32,673 nt of DNA, taken from NCBI GenBank assembly GCA_019637975.1, contig JAHBUR010000038.1, positions 1 to 32,673 of the forward strand. The letters are read 5' to 3'. The notes beneath the pieces are model-generated. The model ran no database searches, was not told the origin of the DNA, and was given only the letters and a program-made list of their open reading frames with translations. A program made the translations under genes and the position numbers. Of this stretch, positions 1 to 10,972 are shown in pieces. Positions within the stretch are counted from its first letter, which is position 1, and every line of letters starts with the position of its first letter. This DNA is from Bacteroidota bacterium. GTDB lineage: Bacteria; Bacteroidota; Ignavibacteria; UBA10030; UBA6906.

Positions 1-182
1 TGGATTAAGACAAAAATACCCAAATCCTGCCTTGGTATCACCTGATACAAACCTACGATAGTGCTTTTCTCTCTACAGGCCTACATTCCTTCTGCAATCA
101 CCTGATTCCCCTTCAAGTCTTTTTCAGAGATTTTTCTTACATTAGTTTCGAACAAAAGACCTGAACCATCCAACCTGACTTT

Positions 183-3092
<2,910 letters not shown>

Positions 3093-3109
3093 GCGCCATT
3101 CAAGGCCAG

Positions 3110-3148
3110 ACGGCGGTTGTTCGAAATGAGCAGCCGCCGTTTTTGTTT
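3110..3148 (+). terminator. Rho-independent terminator after gcvP
   Basis: A stem ACGGCGGTTG (3110-3119) pairs with CAGCCGCCGT (3131-3140) with one G-U wobble and an 11-base loop, followed by TTTTTGTTT. It begins 17 bases after the gcvP stop, which makes it a textbook intrinsic terminator. Confidence 0.88.
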
Positions 3149-3154
3149 GCTTAG

Positions 3155-3183
3155 TTTGATGGGCTTCCTCTTTTTCTTATCTT
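3155..3183 (+). promoter_or_regulatory. Possible promoter of the Omp85 gene, giving a nearly leaderless mRNA
   Basis: TTTGATG (3155-3161) is followed at 16-17 bp by TATCTT (3178-3183). The -10 matches the one before idi2 at 12.0 kb. A start of transcription about 7 bases after the -10 would lie only about 3 bases before the ATG at 3193, so the mRNA would be almost leaderless, consistent with the lack of a Shine-Dalgarno sequence. Prediction by eye only. Confidence 0.4.
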
Positions 3184-3192
3184 GCTCGTGCG

Positions 3193-4512
3193 ATGAAGCC
3201 TATATTCGTTCTGATACCAATACTACTCGTCACCATCCCCGCCCGCTCCCAAGGCGATACGGCTCAGCCCGTTCTGTTGAAATCGTACGGCGTTATCGAC
3301 ACGGTCATCGTTCTCGGCAACGAAAAGACGAAGGAATCGATCATCCTTCGCGAGATGGCCCTGAAGCCCGGTATGGAAGCAACGGTGGAGGCTGTGGAAT
3401 ACGACCGCGGCCGCATTTACAGCACCGGGCTGTTTACCAGTGTCGATATTTCCGTCATCCCCTTCGAGCAAAAAAATCTGATGTTGGTGGATGTGAAAGA
3501 GCGGTGGTATATCATTCCGCTTCCGCTGTTCGGGTTCCGCGACGGCGATCCCAAAAAGGCGTATTACGGGGGAGGATTGCTGCACAACAACTTCCGCGGG
3601 TTGAACCAGAAGTTATTTGGATCCATCGTGTTCGGTTACAACCCCTCGCTCGCATTCCAGTATTCCGACCCGTGGATCGACAGGGAACATAATCTCTATT
3701 TCGGCGGGAGTTTGTCGTTTTCTCGCGTGAGGAACCGTAGCGCGATTACCACTGCCGGCACGGCAAATTTTGATGAGCTTCACTACGATATCAACGCAAC
3801 GCTCGGTAAACGATTCAGTCTCTACAATACCACGGGCATCAATCTCGGCTATCGCATCGTGAAAGTGACTGAAAGCCGTCCCGGACGAACAGTCTCGGCC
3901 GACGGCACCGACAGATTCCTGTACGGCTCGATCAGCTTTTCGCATGACACACGCAATCTTCGCGACTACACAACGCAAGGAACGCTGGTCAATCTGTACA
4001 TCACCAAGACCGGTTTCGGCGAGTCGGAGGTAAGCTTTACACGGTTCGGGGCAGATTTCCGCCGCTTCACTCCGCTGCCGCTTGAGTTCACACTTGCTAC
4101 ACGGCTGTTCGGCTCGGTGGTGTCGGGTAGTACTATACCAACATACTCGCGTTCATATTTCGGGTATGGAGAACGTATTCGCGGCCACTTCAAGACGGTT
4201 TTCGAGGGAGAGAATATTGCGGGAAGCTCCGTCGAGTTGCGCTGGCCTCTGCTGAAACCGCGGACGATCATCTTCGACGCTATTAAACTGCCGCGGGAAT
4301 TTTCCGTCTGGCGGTTCGGTATCAGTCTCGAACTGTTCGCCGACGCGGGAACGACGTGGTTCAGAAGAACCCGTGTGCTCGACGCGTTCGCGGCGGGCTA
4401 CGGCGGCGGGATTGCATTTCTTCTCCCCTACGACTTCGTGCTGAGAACGGAATACGCGTGGAACGACATGCGTAAAGGGCAATTCATCATCGACTTCCGC
4501 AGTTCGTTTTAA
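3193..4512 (+). CDS. Short Omp85-family outer membrane protein (one POTRA domain plus barrel)
   Basis: A signal peptide (MKPIFVLIPILLVTIPARSQ, residues 1-20) is followed by one POTRA-like domain at about 34-100, containing VIVLGNEKTKESIILREM and the typical YSTGLFTSVDI. The rest (about 110-439) looks like a 16-strand Omp85 / surface antigen D15 barrel: alternating strands, a GGGLLHNNFRGLNQKL-type first hairpin and a terminal Phe. BamA has five POTRA domains and about 800 residues; this 439-residue protein has one, so it is not BamA. It could be a lipid- or protein-translocating Omp85 homologue of unknown substrate. It follows the gcvP terminator and is 43 bases from rsmE, with which it may share a transcript. 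Family call firm, function open. Confidence 0.85.
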   Translation: MKPIFVLIPILLVTIPARSQGDTAQPVLLKSYGVIDTVIVLGNEKTKESIILREMALKPGMEATVEAVEYDRGRIYSTGLFTSVDISVIPFEQKNLMLVDVKERWYIIPLPLFGFRDGDPKKAYYGGGLLHNNFRGLNQKLFGSIVFGYNPSLAFQYSDPWIDREHNLYFGGSLSFSRVRNRSAITTAGTANFDELHYDINATLGKRFSLYNTTGINLGYRIVKVTESRPGRTVSADGTDRFLYGSISFSHDTRNLRDYTTQGTLVNLYITKTGFGESEVSFTRFGADFRRFTPLPLEFTLATRLFGSVVSGSTIPTYSRSYFGYGERIRGHFKTVFEGENIAGSSVELRWPLLKPRTIIFDAIKLPREFSVWRFGISLELFADAGTTWFRRTRVLDAFAAGYGGGIAFLLPYDFVLRTEYAWNDMRKGQFIIDFRSSF

Positions 4513-4555
4513 GTTGTGAAAACGTTTCGAGTTTAGAGTTTGGTACTTTACCTGT

Positions 4556-5245
4556 ATGGAGTACTTCTACACACATCCCTCCAACATTTCTTCCGGCCTC
4601 CTGACGATTGACGGCGAAGAGTTCCTTCATCTCACGCACGTTATGCGCAAAAAAGCGGGTGATGACATTACTGTTGTCGATGGCAATGGAAACGCCTATC
4701 GTTCCACTATCTCGGAAGTGTCAAAGCGATCCGCACAATGCGCAATCCGTCAACATATTCCTCGCTTGCATGAGCCAACTGTTGATGTCACGCTCGCCGT
4801 CGGCATCCTGAAAAATCCCTCACGGTTCGATGTTCTTGTCGAGAAGGCGACGGAGTTGGGCGTTAACCGGATTGTCCCTCTTCTCAGCGAACGAACAATT
4901 CCGCGTCACGCAAAGACTGACCGTTGGCAGAAGATTGCCATCGCGGCAATGAAACAGTCCGGGCGGTGTGTCCTTCCCCGAATAGATCCACTCGTCTCGT
5001 TCAATGATTTTATCGGAACCCAAACGGTGGGAACAAAACTTATCGCTCATGAAAAGACAGATGTCGCAATCCGCACTGCCGGATTCGCGTCTTCAATTGT
5101 CATTCTCATCGGACCCGAAGGCGGATTCACAGATGAAGAAGTTTCCGCGGCTTTGCATCATAGCTTCAGCCTGATGAGCCTCGGTGCCCGACGTCTCAGG
5201 ACAGAAACAGCAGCAATTGTTGCTGTGAGCAGATACGTTTCCTGA
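4556..5245 (+). CDS. rsmE: 16S rRNA (uracil-1498-N3)-methyltransferase
   Basis: A SPOUT (trefoil-knot) methyltransferase that uses SAM to methylate U1498 in the 30S subunit. Length (229 residues) fits the family (about 230-250). The N-terminal PUA-like part (1-75) contains HLTHVMRKKAGD. The knot has LIGPEGGFTDEEV (about 182-195) and SLGARRLRTETAAI (about 207-221), both hallmark SAM-binding motifs of RsmE. The ATG at 4556 matches the usual N-terminus (YFYTHPSNI). It lies 43 bases after the Omp85 gene on the same strand; no strong Shine-Dalgarno sequence is visible. Confidence 0.95.
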   Translation: MEYFYTHPSNISSGLLTIDGEEFLHLTHVMRKKAGDDITVVDGNGNAYRSTISEVSKRSAQCAIRQHIPRLHEPTVDVTLAVGILKNPSRFDVLVEKATELGVNRIVPLLSERTIPRHAKTDRWQKIAIAAMKQSGRCVLPRIDPLVSFNDFIGTQTVGTKLIAHEKTDVAIRTAGFASSIVILIGPEGGFTDEEVSAALHHSFSLMSLGARRLRTETAAIVAVSRYVS

Positions 5246-5402
5246 CACCGTACTTCTGCCTCCCGCCTCCGCTTCGTTTTCCCATCATTTCCCTATCTAC
5301 CGCCGTGACGATTCATGGCAACTGTGATATCTCACGGGCTGCTCTTGGCTGCCATTCACTTCCGTTGAATCTTTCTACCTCTAACTACTTTCCCAGCAAA
5401 GA

Positions 5403-5473
5403 CTTAGCGCCTTACTACGAAACGCCAGCTCGCTGGCATGATCTTGGCAAACAACGCGTATGCTTTCGCTAAG
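5403..5473. repeat. Nested inverted repeat in non-coding DNA
   Basis: Outer arms CTTAGCG (5403-5409) and CGCTAAG (5467-5473) enclose an inner hairpin GCCAGCTCGCTGGC (5424-5437). The stretch 5246-5472 after rsmE holds no credible gene. No T-tract follows, and the arms do not match integron attC core sites. It may be a structured RNA element or a relic; weak evidence. Confidence 0.3.
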
Positions 5474-5901
5474 CAAATCATATTCTAAATAGCTTCGCTT
5501 TGACTCCCCCACACACAATCGTTTCCACGCGAACTGGAGAAGACCACAATGGCCTGAGAGGCGTGGAAGAAGTGCCGCCAGTGGGATTTGCGTTACTGGA
5601 AGATCTGTCCGTGCCTGCATCCGCGGACATTTCCGTACGCTATGCGTTGCCGAAGCCCTCACAAGTTACACTGACAGTTTTTGGTATGCTTGGAAATGAA
5701 GTCCGGACCATCACCCGGGAACATCAGGAGGCCGGGTTTCATTTCGCCCGATGGGACTGCCGCAACAAACAAGGAATTGAGGTAACCGATAGCGAGTTTA
5801 TCCTCCGGATCATGGCGGAAGCAACAGACGGAAGCGAAGTGTTCATCAGTGCCCGAAAGTTTGTATTGAAGCGGGTTTCAACAATGAGAGCCCTACTCTG
5901 A
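5473..5901 (+). pseudogene. Orphan FlgD-like / secretion-sorting C-terminal domain remnant
   Basis: The reading frame is open from 5473 (in-frame stop at 5470) and codes for what looks like only the last part of a secreted protein. VRYALPKPSQVTLTVFGMLG, then EVRTITREHQEAGFHFARWD and a closing ARKFVLKR are the usual strands of the FlgD-Ig-like domain found at the C-terminus of many FCB secreted proteins, including type IX secretion substrates. There is no signal peptide and no passenger domain, the only possible starts are weak (TTG at 5500), and no ribosome binding site is visible. The canonical NPFNPTT-like lead-in is replaced by LSVPASADI. I read it as the tail of a deleted gene. A short expressed protein is possible. 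Confidence 0.5.
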
Positions 5902-6128
5902 GAACATGTCATATGCTGGGGTTCTGTCAAGGCTGGAAGAAAGCACTTCTCATCAGATAGTTGTGCTTGCTCGCCGCTCTCATCGACCGATGGTTGGTTG
6001 GCTGTCGGGCGGAGCCTCGCGCATCGTACCCTTCAGAACGGGCGATGCAGAGCAGGCGGGCAGGTGCGTTGAACATCGCAGCATCAGGAAGCAATCACTA
6101 CCAATCATAAACAATCAGGAGCAGCACC

Positions 6129-6461
6129 ATGCCAGCAAGATTCGAACTGAAGAAAACAGAAGCCGGAAAGTTCATGTTCAACCTCAAGGCGGGCAACGGT
6201 GAGATTATTCTCACAAGTCAGGGTTATGCCGACAAAGCAGGCGCAATGAACGGCATCCAATCGGTGAAAGCACACGCAATGAGGTTCGATAACTTCGAAC
6301 AGAAAGTCGCAGGCAACTCACAGCCGTACTTCACTCTGAACGCCTCGAACGGACAAGTCATTGGCAAGAGTGAAATGTACTCCTCGAATTCTGCCATGAA
6401 GAACGGGATCGACTCCGTTATGAGAAATGCCGCCAAAGCGGAAATCGTTGAGATTGGCTAA
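6129..6461 (+). CDS. YegP-family (DUF1508) protein with two tandem repeats
   Basis: The 110 residues consist of two copies of the DUF1508 unit. Copy one (about 4-55) has FELKKTEAGKFMFNLKAGNGEII, then LTSQGYADKAGAMNGIQSVK. Copy two (about 60-110) has PYFTLNASNGQVIGKSEMYS, then SNSAMKNGIDSVMRNA. Escherichia coli YegP has the same duplicated layout and length. The family is small, soluble and of no firmly established function, often linked to stress. AGGAG at about 6117-6121 sits correctly before the ATG. The gene is isolated: 227 non-coding bases precede it and the next gene is convergent. Confidence 0.9.
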   Translation: MPARFELKKTEAGKFMFNLKAGNGEIILTSQGYADKAGAMNGIQSVKAHAMRFDNFEQKVAGNSQPYFTLNASNGQVIGKSEMYSSNSAMKNGIDSVMRNAAKAEIVEIG

Positions 6462-6591
6462 AATCGCCCCACGCGCACTCATGCCTGCTGATGAAGAAGT
6501 TGTCGCCGAAATGTTTCCGGTTTGATTCGGGGTAATATTGTTGGTCTGAACATGGGCACGGTCATGCTCCACCCTCATGCCTCATTCCCCT

Positions 6592-6620
6592 GAAGCACGA
6601 AGGAAGCTGATCGTGCCTTC
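6592..6620. repeat. Inverted repeat between the yegP-like gene and the small membrane ORF
   Basis: GAAGCACGA (6592-6600) pairs with TCGTGCCTTC (6611-6620) apart from one bulged base. It lies downstream of both convergent genes. No T-tract follows on either strand, so at most it is a weak bidirectional terminator. The rest of 6462-6651 shows nothing recognisable. Confidence 0.3.
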
Positions 6621-6651
6621 CAATATCAATTATTGCAGAGTGAGCAGGGTA

Positions 6652-6747
6652 CTACCACGAAGTCCCGTCACGCACGAACGTGACAAAAATGATTGCGGCC
6701 ATGGTGAGAATAAACACAATGATTGCTGTGCGGTGCTGCTTGGTCAT
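6652..6747 (-). CDS. Small single-pass membrane peptide (31 residues), unannotated type
   Basis: An ATG at 6747 is preceded by AAGGAG (6755-6760) at 7 bases, the ideal spacing and one of the better ribosome binding sites in this window. The 31-residue product has a short basic N-terminus (MTKQHRT), an uninterrupted hydrophobic stretch of about 18 residues (AIIVFILTMAAIIFVTFV) and a short polar tail (RDGTSW) ending at TAG. This is the usual form of a small membrane protein with N-terminal positive charge. It lies 46 bases after the stop of the PGI/PMI gene on the same strand, so it may be the last cistron of the idi2 operon. I recognise no family. Chance ORFs of this length are common; the combination of ribosome binding site and TM helix is what supports it. 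Confidence 0.6.
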   Translation of the reverse strand: MTKQHRTAIIVFILTMAAIIFVTFVRDGTSW

Positions 6748-6793
6748 ATCATGACTCCTTCCATCTCCCCGACTGAAATGGCCGGGGATTCTT

Positions 6794-7846
6794 CTATCGG
6801 ACGTTGCTTAGTTCGTGCTTCAGAAAATCGATAACCTTTACCGGCATAGGATCTTCATCATTCAGAATGGCGAGGTAGAAACTCATCCAATCGCCGAGAT
6901 GAATCAGGGAAAACATCCGGGTGAGACGGGACTTTCCCTCTGTCCAGACTTCGATGATGTGCTGCGTGTACTCGATGAGAATTTGCTTTGTAATGTCGAG
7001 ACGCATCGTGACCTGTTTATGATCCTCCTTGTCGCGAAGGAAGATCACCTGCATCTCACGCATCTGTTCCCTCAGCACCTTCCAGCCGACCAGTTCGTTA
7101 TGATTCATCTCCGGCACAACATGTCCCCAGGCGAGTGACTTGGCATTTTCGGCGATTTGCCCCCGCCACCGTGTATTGATTGCGTCCAGCCGCTCCGTCG
7201 CTGAATAGACAACACCGATACGGGAATGGAGTTGGCGGGCAAGCCGCAGAGGTTCGTTCACCACCGATTCGGGATTTGCATATCCGGCGGCCTTCGTTTT
7301 GAGCATAGCGATCGTTTCACGAATATCCCGGTCCTTGTTGTGAATCAGCTTGAGCTTTGCCAGCGCAATGAGAAGCGGAAAGAACGAATACCCCAATGCG
7401 GCGCGCGGGGACGGCCCGCTCGGAACCTTGATGTGCGGCTGCTTGTGTTTCTTTGCCATTTTCTCTACCAATCCGCCGGAGGAAATGCAGAGAATCTTCG
7501 CCCGCCGCTTGATTGCCTCTTTGTGACAGGCATTCGTCTCTTCGGTATTGCCCGAATAGCTTGAGACAATCACAAGAGAGTTCGTGCCGACAAATTCCGG
7601 AAGCGTGTAGTTGCGGTTGATGATGAACGGAACCTTGAGCTCATCGGCGAGGAACGTCCGGAGAAGATCGCCGCCGATCGCCGATCCGCCGAGACCGCAA
7701 AGAACAATATGCTCAATGGAACCAATATTCAGCTTGATCGAAGTTTTCTTGCCGATGGCAACGGCTTCTTCCACTTGTCCGGGAAATCCTTTGATAAGGT
7801 CGTACATGCCGCTCGGGTCGACGCGGCGAATATCATCAAGTGTCAT
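6794..7846 (-). CDS. Bifunctional phosphoglucose/phosphomannose isomerase (SIS family)
   Basis: A sugar-isomerase-domain enzyme that interconverts glucose-6-P or mannose-6-P with fructose-6-P in the cytoplasm. The N-terminal SIS domain shows VLCGLGGSAIGGDLLRTF and IVSSYSGNTEETNACHKEA, the phosphosugar-binding signatures. The C-terminal part (about 190-350) with EMNHNELVGW matches the PGI_C domain of archaeal-type PGI/PMI enzymes. The frame is open up to 7942, but that extension would overlap ptsI and reads as low-complexity Arg/Ser/Tyr. The ATG at 7846 (MTLDDIRRVDPSGMYDLI) gives 350 residues, the usual size, and a 46-base gap after ptsI. It appears to stand in for a classic Pgi; no other isomerase is in view. 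Confidence 0.88.
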   Translation of the reverse strand: MTLDDIRRVDPSGMYDLIKGFPGQVEEAVAIGKKTSIKLNIGSIEHIVLCGLGGSAIGGDLLRTFLADELKVPFIINRNYTLPEFVGTNSLVIVSSYSGNTEETNACHKEAIKRRAKILCISSGGLVEKMAKKHKQPHIKVPSGPSPRAALGYSFFPLLIALAKLKLIHNKDRDIRETIAMLKTKAAGYANPESVVNEPLRLARQLHSRIGVVYSATERLDAINTRWRGQIAENAKSLAWGHVVPEMNHNELVGWKVLREQMREMQVIFLRDKEDHKQVTMRLDITKQILIEYTQHIIEVWTEGKSRLTRMFSLIHLGDWMSFYLAILNDEDPMPVKVIDFLKHELSNVR

Positions 7847-7892
7847 TGCACTGTTCAGGTAGTGAGAGAATTGCGAAACGTATTGCACACAG

Positions 7893-9704
7893 CTATAACG
7901 GCTTGGGCGACGGTACATACAACTTGTCCTGCGATGTATCAAGCGCCTCCACAGGCATATCGGGCAATTTTTCTTTTACAATCGCCGCAAGGTATTCTTT
8001 GATTTCGTATTCCGTCGGGAGTGTCAAAACCTTGTCGGCAATTTTCCTGGCATCCTTGAACTTGATCGAGCGGATAATCTTCTTGATTTCGGGGAGAATA
8101 GGAGGGGCAACGCTGAACTCATCCAACCCCAACCCCACAAGCAAAATCGTTGCTATGGGATTGCCCGCCATCTCCCCGCACATACCAACCCACTTCCCGT
8201 GTTTATGCCCTGCGTCGATAATGGATTTGACGGTACGAATTACAGCAGGATTAAATTCCTGATACAATGAGGCCACCATGCTATTCCCGCGATCGACCGC
8301 CAGCAGATATTGGATCAGATCGTTTGTACCGATGCTCAGGAAGTCGGCCTCGCGGGCGAGTTCTTCCGCAAGCACTGCAGCCGAAGGAACTTCAATCATC
8401 ACGCCGAGTCTCATATTCTTGTCGAACGGGCAACGGCGGAGAGTCAGATCGTGCTGCGCTTGCTTGAGGAATTCCTTCGCCTTCCGGACTTCACCGATCT
8501 TCGACACCATCGGCAGAAGCATGCGGACGTTCTTTTTTGCGCTTGCGCGAAGTATTGCACGCAACTGGTCAAGAAACATCTCCGGCCTGTCGAGCGAAAC
8601 ACGGATACCACGCCAGCCAAGGAACGGATTTTCTTCCTTGAGCGGAACCGGTGACATCTTGTCGCCGCCGATATCGAACGTGCGGAGCATAACCGGATGC
8701 GGAAACATTTGCTCGGCAATGGCAGTGTATTCTGCGGCTTGCTCGTCTTCCGACGGAAATGATTGCCGCCCCATCAACTGGCCTTCGGTGCGATAGAGTC
8801 CGATACCCTGCGATCCTTGTTGAATTGCATACTCCACCTCGTCCTGCAACTCAAGATTTGCAGAAAGTTCGTAGCGTTTGTGGTCGAGCGTTTCAGCGGG
8901 AAGGTTGGCAATGCCTTCCAGCTTCTTGTCGAACTCCTTCAGTCGCTGCTCTTTGCGCCTGAGACTTTCGATTGTCTCATCGGAGGGATGAATAATGAGT
9001 GCGCCGCCGTACCCGTCCAGTGCAATGCAGTCCCCGGTCTTGATATGTTTGGTTGCCGTCCTGAGCCCCAACACCGCGGGTATTTTGAGCGAGCGGGAAA
9101 GCAACGCGGCGTGCGAGGTAAATCCTCCGAAATCCGTTGCGTAGCCGAGAATTTGATTTCTGCTGAAGATGACTGTATCTGCCGGCGTCAGCGACTCAGA
9201 GACAATCAACGATTCGCCCTCCAGACGCGAGAAGAGTTTTCGGTCGAGTATGTTGCGGATAATTCTGTTCATCACATCATCAACATCATGCGCCCGTTCC
9301 TGAATATACTCGTCTGCCGAATCCGACATGATGCGGCGGTATTTATCGACTTCGTCAAAGACAAGATACTCGGCGTTCTTCTTCTCATTTCGTATCCGAT
9401 TCCTGATGGCTCCCATCAGTACGGAATCCTGTAGGATCATGATCTGCGCTTCGAAGATTCTTGCGCTTTGCGCCCCCAACTTCTGCTCCGCAAACGAGTG
9501 GATTTTCTGGAGTTCTTTTTCCGAGCGAGCGAGGGCATCCTGAAGTCTCTGAAGTTCTGCATCGACTTCATTGTCTGCAAGCGAACGCGGCGACACTTTC
9601 GGAACAACTTTGCTGTACAGATATGCTGAGCCGATAGCAATACCGGGAGAAGCGGCAATGCCGGTCAGGATAACTTCTTTGCTTTTTCCTTCTTCAGTAA
9701 TCAT
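7893..9704 (-). CDS. ptsI: Phosphoenolpyruvate-protein phosphotransferase (PTS enzyme I)
   Basis: Transfers phosphate from PEP to HPr. At 603 residues it has the classic three-part form without the N-terminal GAF domain of PtsP. The swivelling His domain carries GGFTSHAALLSRSLKIPAVL with the phospho-acceptor His198. The TIM-barrel PEP-binding part (about 260-570) includes LGWRGIRVSLDRPEMF, SIGTNDLIQYLLAVDRGN and the catalytic-Cys motif VGMCGEMAGNP. All key residues are present. Its ATG overlaps the HPr stop by 4 bases (ATGA), so the two are translationally coupled. No enzyme II gene lies in the window. The role may therefore be regulatory rather than sugar uptake, but this is inference. Confidence 0.96.
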   Translation of the reverse strand: MITEEGKSKEVILTGIAASPGIAIGSAYLYSKVVPKVSPRSLADNEVDAELQRLQDALARSEKELQKIHSFAEQKLGAQSARIFEAQIMILQDSVLMGAIRNRIRNEKKNAEYLVFDEVDKYRRIMSDSADEYIQERAHDVDDVMNRIIRNILDRKLFSRLEGESLIVSESLTPADTVIFSRNQILGYATDFGGFTSHAALLSRSLKIPAVLGLRTATKHIKTGDCIALDGYGGALIIHPSDETIESLRRKEQRLKEFDKKLEGIANLPAETLDHKRYELSANLELQDEVEYAIQQGSQGIGLYRTEGQLMGRQSFPSEDEQAAEYTAIAEQMFPHPVMLRTFDIGGDKMSPVPLKEENPFLGWRGIRVSLDRPEMFLDQLRAILRASAKKNVRMLLPMVSKIGEVRKAKEFLKQAQHDLTLRRCPFDKNMRLGVMIEVPSAAVLAEELAREADFLSIGTNDLIQYLLAVDRGNSMVASLYQEFNPAVIRTVKSIIDAGHKHGKWVGMCGEMAGNPIATILLVGLGLDEFSVAPPILPEIKKIIRSIKFKDARKIADKVLTLPTEYEIKEYLAAIVKEKLPDMPVEALDTSQDKLYVPSPKPL

Positions 9705-9967
9705 TGTTCATCGAATCCGCGTTCAAATAAACTGACGACGGCATCGCGCGCCTGCACTTCATCCTCACCCTCAAAGCGCAAATCAAGCGTCGATCCCTGT
9801 TCAGCCGCCAGCGTCATGACACCGATGATGCTCTTGCCGTTAATTTCCATGCCGTCTTTGCAAATCGTAAATTCGGATTGGAACCGCGCAGCAGTCTTGA
9901 CCAGAGCGGCCGCCGGCCTCGTGTGCATCCCGGCACGGTTTCGTACGGTGACGGTGACTTGTACCAT
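9701..9967 (-). CDS. ptsH: HPr phosphocarrier protein
   Basis: An 88-residue HPr. The phosphorylated His15 lies in NRAGMHTRPAAALVKTA, and Ser46, the target of HPr kinase in organisms that have one, lies in NGKSIIGVMTLAA; both fall at their canonical positions. The start codon follows the stop of the prenyl synthase gene directly (TGA then ATG, no gap), and the stop overlaps ptsI. It relays phosphate from enzyme I to acceptors that are not encoded here. HPr kinase (hprK) is not in the window, so whether Ser46 is used cannot be told. Confidence 0.95.
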   Translation of the reverse strand: MVQVTVTVRNRAGMHTRPAAALVKTAARFQSEFTICKDGMEINGKSIIGVMTLAAEQGSTLDLRFEGEDEVQARDAVVSLFERGFDEQ

Positions 9968-10972
9968 TCAAACTTTTCTCATCAGCAACATCTGGGAGAA
10001 CCACAGCAGGGTTTCCTTTGCCCGGCACCGCGGCAGTATTCGCAAGGCTTCCTCTGCCCGCTGCGTGTCGCGGCGAACACGCACACGGGCGGCTTCGATT
10101 ACGCCTGTTGCACGATAGATGTCGGCAATTCGACGGACTTCATTCCTGCGTTCCTCTACACTGAACACAGGGGAAGATAATCTGCGCTTCATCACTTGCA
10201 TCAGATATGAACGATCGCCGCCCCGTGATTCTTCAAGTGCCTTGAGAAGAAGAAATGTCCGCTTTCCTTCGATAATATCGCCACCAATGGTTTTTCCGAA
10301 ATCCTTCTCCTTGCCAATCACGTCAAGCAGATCGTCCTGAAGCTGGAATGCACGGCCGAGATAGTGTCCGAACATCCTCAGCGATTCGATCTGCCTCCTC
10401 GTCCCCCCGCCGATGATACCGCCGAGTTCCGTTGAAGTCGAAATCAGCCTTGCCGTCTTCTTTTCTATCATCCTGAAGTAGTCGCGAACAGAAACATCCA
10501 TTCGCCGCTCAAACTCCAGATCCATCGCCTGCCCTTCGCATACATCGAGCAGACCTTTCGTGAAAACATCAATGCAGTGTGCAGGGTTCTGTACCCGGGC
10601 CTTCAGCGCCTGTTTGTACGCGAGTCCCAACAAAATATCGCCGACGAGCAGGGCAGTATTTACATTCCACTTTGTGTGAACGGTCGGACGCCCTCGTCGC
10701 GAAGGCGCATTGTCCATAATATCATCGTGCACAAGTGTGAAATTGTGCATCAACTCGACCGCGGCACCGCCATCAACCGCGTCCCGGATAGTTCCGCCGA
10801 CCGCTTCGCACGAGAGGAGAAGGAGTGTCGAACGAACGCGCTTCCCTCCCGCCGAAAGAACAAACCGGCACGCATCTTTCACTTCCCGCGGGCTATTACC
10901 CTTCACCAGTCCGCGCAAGCGGTTGTCGACAACAAAGCGCAGGGCGTTGTATCGCCGCTGATGGCCGGTCAT
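9968..10972 (-). CDS. Trans-isoprenyl diphosphate synthase (farnesyl/geranylgeranyl type)
   Basis: Condenses isopentenyl diphosphate with allylic diphosphates to give longer prenyl chains. The first aspartate-rich motif is DDIMDNAPSRRGRPTVH and the second is LQDDLLDVIGKEKDFGK; GGKRVRSTLL binds diphosphate. The motif DDxxD without extra residues suits short-chain or medium-chain bacterial enzymes; chain length cannot be fixed from sequence alone. The frame runs up to 11020, but the ATG at 10972 overlaps the idi2 stop as ATGA and gives 334 residues, a normal length. That overlap and the zero gap to ptsH show tight translational coupling. The upstream idi2 supplies its DMAPP primer. Confidence 0.92.
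   Translation of the reverse strand: MTGHQRRYNALRFVVDNRLRGLVKGNSPREVKDACRFVLSAGGKRVRSTLLLLSCEAVGGTIRDAVDGGAAVELMHNFTLVHDDIMDNAPSRRGRPTVHTKWNVNTALLVGDILLGLAYKQALKARVQNPAHCIDVFTKGLLDVCEGQAMDLEFERRMDVSVRDYFRMIEKKTARLISTSTELGGIIGGGTRRQIESLRMFGHYLGRAFQLQDDLLDVIGKEKDFGKTIGGDIIEGKRTFLLLKALEESRGGDRSYLMQVMKRRLSSPVFSVEERRNEVRRIADIYRATGVIEAARVRVRRDTQRAEEALRILPRCRAKETLLWFSQMLLMRKV

Noticed and set aside
1..182. A glycine riboswitch before gcvP
   Set aside because: The conserved aptamer core could not be found, and the leader is AT-rich with no stable stems.
3117..3692. A 191-codon plus-strand frame overlapping the Omp85 start
   Set aside because: It begins inside the gcvP terminator and is a frame shadow of the Omp85 gene, rich in Arg.
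5906..6202. Plus-strand frame of 98 codons before and overlapping the YegP-like gene
   Set aside because: It overlaps the start of a well supported gene in another frame, has no ribosome binding site and no family resemblance.
6577..6834. Plus-strand frame of 85 codons
   Set aside because: It is antisense to the small membrane ORF and to the end of the PGI/PMI gene; no domain and no ribosome binding site.
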